Positions 58,414 through 64,000 of a stretch of DNA of 64,000 bases are shown in pieces. A program made the translations under genes and the position numbers. The stretch comes from Hoeflea_A sp965228785 (GTDB taxonomy: Bacteria; Pseudomonadota; Alphaproteobacteria; Rhizobiales; Rhizobiaceae): the NCBI GenBank assembly GCA_965228785.1, contig CBDDIF010000001.1:3348001-3412000 (forward strand), read 5' to 3'. The stretch's first letter is position 1. Each line of letters starts with the position of its first letter. The notes beneath the pieces were generated by a model, which worked only from the letters and a program-made list of their open reading frames with translations, was not told the DNA's origin and ran no database searches.

Positions 58414-59223
58414 ATGAAAGAGAGCGAAAGCTTGAAGGATGCAGCGGCCTCAAAGGGGCGGACGAAATCCGTTCGCAATGCCGATGAATCGCTGAAGTCC
58501 CTGGCAAAGATCATGCGTATCCTGGATAGCTTTTCCACTATCGACCGGAAGCTGTCGGTGGCGGAAGTCTGTCGCATCACTGGCTTTCCAAGAAGTACGA
58601 CGCACCGCCTGCTTGCCTCGCTGAGGGAGGTGGGCCTGCTTGATCAGGACAGGCAGCGCGATCGCTACAGGCTGGGATTGAAACTCTTCGAACTGGGTAA
58701 CACCGTGCTTGCCAATATGGATCTCCACAGAGAAGCCGGACCTTATGTCAAAAGACTGGGGCAACTGACCGGTGAAGCGGTGCACCTGGCGATTTTCGAC
58801 GGCAGGCGCGCAGTTGTGGTTCATCGAAACGATCCATCAGAAAATTCTTCACCCTTGGCGCTCACCGAATCCGCGCCTGTGCATTGCACGGGTGTTGGCA
58901 AGGCCATATTGGCCTTCCAATCGCAGGATACAATTGACGCGATCGTGAAGGCAGGCCTGCAGAAATTTACCGAAGCAACCATAACCGATGGCGAAAGGCT
59001 GGCTCAGGAACTTGATCTGGTTCGCGAGCGCGGATATGCGCTCGATGAAGGCGAGCACCAGCCGGGACTTAGATGCTGCGCTGCACCCATACGTGATCAC
59101 GAGGGCCGTGTTTTCGCGGCCATCAGCGTCAGTGGGCCTGCGTGGAAAATCCCTGTAAGTGAAACGCAATCAATCGCGGAAATCGTAATGCACACCGCAG
59201 ATGCGATATCCGCCAATCTTTAA
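58414..59223 (+). CDS. IclR-family transcriptional regulator
   Basis: A 269-residue IclR. The N-terminal HTH is LSVAEVCRITGFPRSTTHRL and the effector-binding domain has VHCTGVGKAILAFQ and EHQPGLRCCAAPIRDHEGRV. IclR proteins bind small organic acids or sugars' degradation products. ATG 58414 is chosen because GCGGAGAAG lies in front; the frame reaches back to 58357. It sits within the catabolic locus and is probably its regulator. Confidence 0.92.
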   Translation: MKESESLKDAAASKGRTKSVRNADESLKSLAKIMRILDSFSTIDRKLSVAEVCRITGFPRSTTHRLLASLREVGLLDQDRQRDRYRLGLKLFELGNTVLANMDLHREAGPYVKRLGQLTGEAVHLAIFDGRRAVVVHRNDPSENSSPLALTESAPVHCTGVGKAILAFQSQDTIDAIVKAGLQKFTEATITDGERLAQELDLVRERGYALDEGEHQPGLRCCAAPIRDHEGRVFAAISVSGPAWKIPVSETQSIAEIVMHTADAISANL

Positions 59224-59607
59224 AACTCCGGTTTATGAATTTCTTGCTCGTGCTCCAGCGCCTTTAGCGGCGCCAGTGGCACATGGATATGTGCTGCGTC
59301 GAACTGCTTCCGCACTGATTGTGGCGCGGACGGATCGGCCGAGTTTCAGCTGCGACAACATTTCCACCTCTCAATAACCACCGCAATTGCAGCTCGACGA
59401 GCCGTATTGGCAGATGTCGATCTGCCGCGTCATCCATGCGGATTCCGGCTTGTCGATCAGCAATTTGTTTGTATATCCCATATAACGGGACAGAAAACCA
59501 TTTGACAGGATAAAAACAATGTGAAAGATTTATGAAAATTTTGCAAAACGCCGCACCTCCCGATGTGTTCCTAAAGCAGTTCACCGCAGATTTTTTCGGA
59601 GAAACAA
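59224..59607. other. Intergenic region before dapA-family gene
   Basis: About 380 bases. It has a possible IclR site at 59476-59490 and no gene. Confidence 0.45.
59476..59490. promoter_or_regulatory. Palindrome, possible IclR site
   Basis: TCCCA-TATAA-CGGGA, a near-perfect dyad with the same five-base spacer as the site at 56625. About 120 bases before the dapA-family start. Confidence 0.5.
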
Positions 59608-60561
59608 ATGTTCGAGGCTAAGATTCGAAACGCCAGAAATACCCTGAAGGGCGTTCTGCCGCCGCTCACCGTGCCATTTGATGCGAAAGGGGAAATTGCC
59701 TACGCCGCGCTGGGCGAGCAAATTGACCACGCGATCTTGAGCGGTGCCAACGGGATCGTTGTCGGCGGGAGCACCGGCGAAGGTCACACTTTGGACCGGG
59801 ACGAATTTGCACGGCTGATGCAGGAAAGCGCAGGCGCGTTGGCGGGCAGGGGTGCTTTTGTGGGCGGCTTGATCGTCAACAGCACGCGCGAGGCTGTTGC
59901 GCGCGCGAAACTGCTGGATGGACTTGACGTCACCGCTTTGCAAATCACGCCAGTGCACTACCTGTTTCAGCCGGATCTGGAACAAACGGTTCAGCACTTC
60001 CGAACCATTTTCGAAGAAACGGGTCTTCCAATCATCATATACAACGTCGTGCCTTGGAACTATCTCAGTGTTGAGGTCATGCTCACGATCATGCGGGAGG
60101 TGCCCGGCGTCGTCGGCATGAAGCAGAGCTCCGGCGACCTGAAATCCGTCTCGGATCTGCTTGCCGGGGCGCCACCTGACAATGTGGTCCTCACCGGCAT
60201 CGACGCGCTTCTCTATCCGAGTTTTGCACTTGGCGCGCATGGCGCGATTACAGCACTGACGGCGGCGGTTCCGGATATTTGCGTACAGTTGTGGAAAGCG
60301 GTTGAAGCCGGCGATCACACAACAGCCCTGGATATGCATAAAAGGCTCAACGCTCTTTGGAACGTCCTGAGCCATGACAATCTTCCGGCCTGCGTAAAAT
60401 ACATCCAACACAAAAATGGCCTTGGATATCATCTGCCGCGAGCGCCGATGCAACATTGCTCGGACCGACAAAAAGCTGCCATCGACAAAAAGCTCGAGAC
60501 GCTGATGGACAGCGATTTTGTCAAAGCGGTGAGGGCGCCTCAAAGCGCGGTGGCCGGGTAG
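59608..60561 (+). CDS. DapA-family (dihydrodipicolinate synthase/lyase) protein
   Basis: A 317-residue TIM-barrel aldolase/lyase. The Schiff-base lysine is in GVVGMKQSSGDLKSV and the catalytic tyrosine in PIIIYNVVPW; the substrate-binding GGSTGEGHTLDRDE has the usual GTTGE-like loop. The family includes DapA, N-acetylneuraminate lyase, and keto-sugar acid aldolases. In this catabolic setting a keto-acid lyase is more likely than lysine biosynthesis. GGAG precedes the ATG. Downstream lies the ABC importer. Confidence 0.9.
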   Translation: MFEAKIRNARNTLKGVLPPLTVPFDAKGEIAYAALGEQIDHAILSGANGIVVGGSTGEGHTLDRDEFARLMQESAGALAGRGAFVGGLIVNSTREAVARAKLLDGLDVTALQITPVHYLFQPDLEQTVQHFRTIFEETGLPIIIYNVVPWNYLSVEVMLTIMREVPGVVGMKQSSGDLKSVSDLLAGAPPDNVVLTGIDALLYPSFALGAHGAITALTAAVPDICVQLWKAVEAGDHTTALDMHKRLNALWNVLSHDNLPACVKYIQHKNGLGYHLPRAPMQHCSDRQKAAIDKKLETLMDSDFVKAVRAPQSAVAG

Positions 60562-60599
60562 TCAAATTCAACAGGGATTATCGTCGCCCGGTCGACTGG

Positions 60600-60626
60600 G
60601 CATCCGGGATATTGCTGCACGGATGC
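60600..60626. repeat. Inverted repeat before the ABC importer operon
   Basis: GCATCCG (60600-60606) and CGGATGC (60620-60626) around 13 bases. It could be a regulator site or a terminator of the dapA-family gene; the start of the binding-protein gene is about 65 bases on. Confidence 0.55.
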
Positions 60627-60690
60627 GGTAAGTTTGGAGCGATATTGTTGGATAATTTCGCTTTAAAACAAAGCTTTATGGGAGGATCAT

Positions 60691-62061
60691 ATGAAGAAAG
60701 ATGAACGCAAATCCAATTGGAACACGCTACGACGAAAATCAAAGCTTTCGCCGCATTTTCTTGGCTCGGTCCTTGCCGGACTGCTTGTTGCCACAGGCAC
60801 CGCAAGCGCAACGGAAATCAGTTTCTGGACGAATCTGACAACCGCGTCGCAAGCAAATGTCATCAAAAAACAGATCGACGAATGCACTGCCAACCAGCCG
60901 GATCTCAAAGTAAATTTCGAGACCGTACCATTCGGTGCCATGTATACACGCCTGATCACGGCGCTGCGTAACGACGATGCACCCAATATTATGAATACGA
61001 TTGAGGGTGCCGTCGCCTTCATGCAGGCAAAGGGCGGACTGGAGCCTGTGACCGACGTTGTCGATGTCTTGGGCCGGGACGACTTTACCGCTTCCTATCT
61101 CAAAGCAGTCAGCAAGAACGGCGAGATCTGGGGAATTCCCGACTGGGCCCTGCATCAATCGGTCTGGTATCGAAAGGATCTATTCGATGCCGCGGGGATA
61201 GACGTGCCGAAATCCTGGGAGGAATTGCTCGTCGCCGCCAAAACCCTGACAAAACCGGCAGCCGATGGCTCTCCCGCGCAATACGGATTTGCCGTCCCGA
61301 TGAGCCGTTCGCTGGTGGCACCGCAAACCTATTTTCAGATCTTCTATTCAGCCGGAGGCTCAATATTTGATCCGGAAACCGGCGAATATGTCTTTGACGA
61401 CTATAAGCCCGTCGCGGTCGAGTCGCTGGATTACATGATCGAACTTTACAAGGAGGCATCGCCGCCGGCCAGCATCGAATGGTCCTGGTCGGAATACCGG
61501 ACTGCCTTTGTCAAGGGGCTGGTTGCCATGACCAACGAATGGGGGGCTGTTGTACAGATGGCGTCGGAACAGAACCCATCGGTTCTGGCAAGCTTTGACG
61601 TTTTTCCGTTCCCTGGACCGTCGGCCGAAACAGCTCCGGCTGCGTCACTTGGGGGCGGGTATTACTATCTTGTCGGCAAATCATCGCCTGACAAGGTCGA
61701 GGCTTCAAAGGACCTCCTTCGTTGTTTTTACGAGCCCGAACGCGTTGCGGAAAGGGCAAATTCCCGCCCTGTGTTTGCGATACCGGCCACAAAGAGCGCC
61801 TTTGAAAGCACCGTATATCAATCGAATGAAACCGTGCAGCAGTTCCAGCCGCAGTTGAATACGATTTTCAATGAGGTCATGCCGCACTGGTACCGGTACG
61901 GAATGGAGGCCGGTCTCAATCCGCTGGCCGGTCAGATTGAGGCAACGACATTCATAGGCGATGCAATTCAAAACGCGGTTCTCGGCAATATGACGTCCGA
62001 GGAGGCCATCGACCGGATTGCGACCCAGTTGAACTTCCAGGTTGAGTTGCTCTCACAATGA
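60691..62061 (+). CDS. ABC importer substrate-binding protein (family 1)
   Basis: A 456-residue periplasmic binding protein of the sugar type. Signal peptide (FLGSVLAGLLVATGTASATE), then EISFWTNLTTASQANVIKKQ and further typical features (IWGIPDWALHQSVWYRKDLF, AAGIDVPKSWEELL). Substrate may be a sugar, sugar acid or related compound. GGGAGG precedes the ATG. Its stop overlaps the start of the permease gene by four bases. Confidence 0.92.
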   Translation: MKKDERKSNWNTLRRKSKLSPHFLGSVLAGLLVATGTASATEISFWTNLTTASQANVIKKQIDECTANQPDLKVNFETVPFGAMYTRLITALRNDDAPNIMNTIEGAVAFMQAKGGLEPVTDVVDVLGRDDFTASYLKAVSKNGEIWGIPDWALHQSVWYRKDLFDAAGIDVPKSWEELLVAAKTLTKPAADGSPAQYGFAVPMSRSLVAPQTYFQIFYSAGGSIFDPETGEYVFDDYKPVAVESLDYMIELYKEASPPASIEWSWSEYRTAFVKGLVAMTNEWGAVVQMASEQNPSVLASFDVFPFPGPSAETAPAASLGGGYYYLVGKSSPDKVEASKDLLRCFYEPERVAERANSRPVFAIPATKSAFESTVYQSNETVQQFQPQLNTIFNEVMPHWYRYGMEAGLNPLAGQIEATTFIGDAIQNAVLGNMTSEEAIDRIATQLNFQVELLSQ

Positions 62062-63017
62062 CGGTTCAGCCCGATCAACAGGTGACGATGGGGCTTGCCC
62101 CATCGTCACGGAGCATTCGTCGCAGGGCAATCAGCTGGTGGCACGAAAATCTCGAGGCAAGAGTCGGCCTGTCATTTCTGTTGCCGGCGGTTCTCTTTCT
62201 TTTGATGTTTGTTGCCTATCCGGTCTTTGACGTCTTCAGACTGAGCCTTTATGCGGTGGATTTTGCGACCGACAGGGAAAAGTTTGTCGGACTTGGCAAT
62301 TTTACCCAGATTTTTCAGGATTCACGACTACCGGTAATCGCCTGGAACACAGCGGTCTGGACCCTGTTTTCACTGATTGGGCAGTTTGCCCTGGGGCTTG
62401 CGGCCGCCCTGTGCATCAACCAGAATTTGCCGGGTATGAAGGTCATACGGACAATTCTCCTGTTGCCTTATGTCGTGCCCGTCATCGTTCTGGCCCTTTT
62501 TTGGCGGTGGTTGCTCGACGGTTCGTTCGGCATCGTCAGTGCAATGCTGCAATCGGCCGCTTTGCTGGAGCCCAATCAATCCCTCCTGGCACTGCCCGAC
62601 GGTGCGATGGCCAGCGTGATCCTCGCCAACATTTGGCGCGGATTTCCCTTTGTCATGATTTCCTATTGGGCTGCCCTGCAGGCAATCCCGCGGGAGCAAT
62701 ATGAAGCGGCGCGTGTGGATGGCGCGAACGTCTGGCAGGAGTTTCGGTATGTGACGATGCCAAATCTGCTGGCCATCACGAAGGTCATGATCATACTTCG
62801 CTTTATCTGGACGATTACGTTTTTCGACATCATCTGGCTGATCACGCGAGGCGGGCCTGGTAGCGCCACCGAACACTGGCCGATCTGGATCTACCAGGAA
62901 GCGATGGGCTATTTCCGTTTCGGCATGGCGGCGGCCCTGGGGGTCGTGCTTGCCATGCTGCTGATTGCCTTCAGCGCTCTCATGCTCATGGCATTCAAGC
63001 AACGGGAGTACCGATAA
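62058..63017 (+). CDS. ABC importer permease (MalF type)
   Basis: A 319-residue inner-membrane permease with about six helices. The EAA loop that contacts the ATPase is YEAARVDGANVWQEFRYVTMP. The N-terminus has the first helix GLSFLLPAVLFLLMFVAYPV. Starts in the stop of the binding-protein gene (ATGA) and overlaps the next permease by one base. Pairs with the 63017 permease. Confidence 0.94.
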   Translation: MTVQPDQQVTMGLAPSSRSIRRRAISWWHENLEARVGLSFLLPAVLFLLMFVAYPVFDVFRLSLYAVDFATDREKFVGLGNFTQIFQDSRLPVIAWNTAVWTLFSLIGQFALGLAAALCINQNLPGMKVIRTILLLPYVVPVIVLALFWRWLLDGSFGIVSAMLQSAALLEPNQSLLALPDGAMASVILANIWRGFPFVMISYWAALQAIPREQYEAARVDGANVWQEFRYVTMPNLLAITKVMIILRFIWTITFFDIIWLITRGGPGSATEHWPIWIYQEAMGYFRFGMAAALGVVLAMLLIAFSALMLMAFKQREYR

Positions 63018-63847
63018 TGGAATCCCCGATTTCTTCCCGGATAGCGACCTACAGCGTTGCTGCCATTCTGATCGGTTTCATCGGATTTCCATTGTTCTGG
63101 ATGGTGATTTCCTCGTTGAAACCGAGTTCCGAGCTTTTTGTCTTTCCGCCTTCAATCCTGCCGAGGCAGATATCCTTTGAGTGGTATGTCAATCTGTTGG
63201 CAGACTCAGATGCCATCACTTTGTTCAAGAATAGTTTGATCATCGGGATAGGAACAACGGTGATCTGCCTGGTCATCGGGACATTGGCAGCTTACAGCAT
63301 CACGCGCTTCGATTTTCCAGGCAAGCGTCTCTTTATGCTCGGCGCATTGCTCAGTTATGTGTTCCCCGCCGTTGTTCTGTTCATTTCGGTATTCATGATC
63401 GTGAATGCTATCGGACTGACGAATACGCTGTTCGGTGTGATCCTCGCCCACAGTATCCTGACATTTCCTTTTGCTCTTTGGATGCTGAAGTCTTTTTTTG
63501 ACAAGATCCCGCGCGAGCTCGATGAAGCCGCATGGGTCGACGGTGCCACATACCTTCAGGCTTTTCTGAAAATCATACTGCCGCTTGCCCTTCCAGGATT
63601 ATTTTCAGTCGCCGTTTTCGTCTTTGTCCTGTCTTGGAACGAGTTTTTATTTGCAAGCGTTCTGATCACCAGCGGCGACATGAAGACGATTCCCGTCGGC
63701 ATCGCGGAATACATCACATCATTTGACATTCGCTGGGGTGAAATCATGGCCATCGGAACGCTGGCGACCATTCCGGTCGTTATCCTGTTTCTGTTCGTTC
63801 AGCGGTATTTCCTGAGCGGCGTCATGTCCGGCGCAATCAAGGGGTGA
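63017..63847 (+). CDS. ABC importer permease (MalG type)
   Basis: A 276-residue permease with about six helices and EAA loop ELDEAAWVDGATYLQAFLKI, with PLALPG following. Starts one base into the end of the upstream gene (TAATG). Together with the 62058 protein it forms the membrane channel. The matching ATPase gene is not in the window; it is probably just past its right end. Confidence 0.94.
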   Translation: MESPISSRIATYSVAAILIGFIGFPLFWMVISSLKPSSELFVFPPSILPRQISFEWYVNLLADSDAITLFKNSLIIGIGTTVICLVIGTLAAYSITRFDFPGKRLFMLGALLSYVFPAVVLFISVFMIVNAIGLTNTLFGVILAHSILTFPFALWMLKSFFDKIPRELDEAAWVDGATYLQAFLKIILPLALPGLFSVAVFVFVLSWNEFLFASVLITSGDMKTIPVGIAEYITSFDIRWGEIMAIGTLATIPVVILFLFVQRYFLSGVMSGAIKG

Positions 63848-64000
63848 ACCCTTCGCCACCTGTTGTCCGACCGGATGGACCTCGTCGATGGGACCGTAGC
63901 GGCATTCGGATTTGTCAATGCGGTTCCGCCTGGCCATTGAGGCTGTGTCACAAGCCAATCAAGGCTCGGCCGGAGCTGAAAGTAAACTTGAGGAAAATTA
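63848..64000. other. Right end, no gene
   Basis: About 150 bases after the second permease with no supportable gene. Probably the gap before the next gene of the operon or locus. Confidence 0.4.

Noticed and set aside
59581..60543. 320-codon minus-strand frame opposite the dapA-family gene
   Set aside because: Antisense shadow of a strongly conserved TIM-barrel gene.

Overview
The window looks like an alphaproteobacterial replicon of the Hyphomicrobiales/Rhodobacterales kind. The grounds are CycH-type CcmI, the ScsB/ScsC pair, the relic plasmid families DUF736, DUF3768 and DUF3363 (typical of alphaproteobacterial conjugative plasmids), and a moderate GC content broken by AT-rich intergenic islands. 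No rRNA, tRNA or CRISPR array was seen. The organism is inferred, not proven.

Region 1 (1-34000) is a large copper-handling and periplasmic redox island. It holds a decayed copper chaperone beside an intact Cu(I) P1B-ATPase, several CueR-like MerR regulators, a YHS/DUF5676/DUF2933/methyltransferase/Met-rich cluster, divergent scsC and scsB, an incomplete cytochrome c maturation set (ccmF-G-H-I), an APC permease and msrPQ. It also has two multicopper oxidases, two L,D-transpeptidases, four c-type cytochromes, a lone Rieske protein, a DUF411 protein and two SHOCT membrane proteins. Four small secreted proteins have CopL-like cysteine motifs and proline-rich ends. Promoters with a 19-bp spacer and a CueR-like dyad precede copA (318-348), ccmF (15382-15412, minus strand), an unknown membrane-protein pair (24090-24120) and a MerR/Rieske unit (30133-30163, minus strand), with a weaker one before scsB. 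The inferred theme is one copper-induced regulon that exports Cu(I), oxidises it in the periplasm, repairs periplasmic thiols and methionines, and builds its own c-type cytochromes. Part of the island (about 30940-31800) is a decaying second copy of copper genes.

Region 2 (34000-44000) is a scarred mobile segment. It has a DUF736 pseudogene, a PbrR/CadR-type regulator whose target appears cut off after about 20 codons, and a DUF3768 gene running into an IS3 OrfA fragment next to a split cyclase. A complete mer operon follows (merR | merT-merP-vicinal-Cys protein-merF-like-49 aa peptide-merA-merB), then a relaxase C-terminal remnant, a Fic module and a nucleotidyltransferase-HEPN protein.

Region 3 (44000-54400) holds mixed accessory and housekeeping genes: an orphan response regulator, a CBS-less SIS-domain isomerase, LysR with an IRED-like oxidoreductase, a HAD hydrolase, an IS110 transposase, a PepSY/cytochrome b561/membrane LuxR operon, a NYN-domain protein and kdsA.

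Region 4 (54400-64000) is a catabolic locus for an unidentified small organic substrate: an acetoacetate-decarboxylase-like protein, an EamA transporter, an FAD oxidoreductase, an IclR regulator, a DapA-family aldolase/lyase and an ABC importer (binding protein and two permeases) whose ATPase presumably lies past the window end. Palindromes of the form TCCC-N6/7-GG precede several of these genes and may be the IclR sites.
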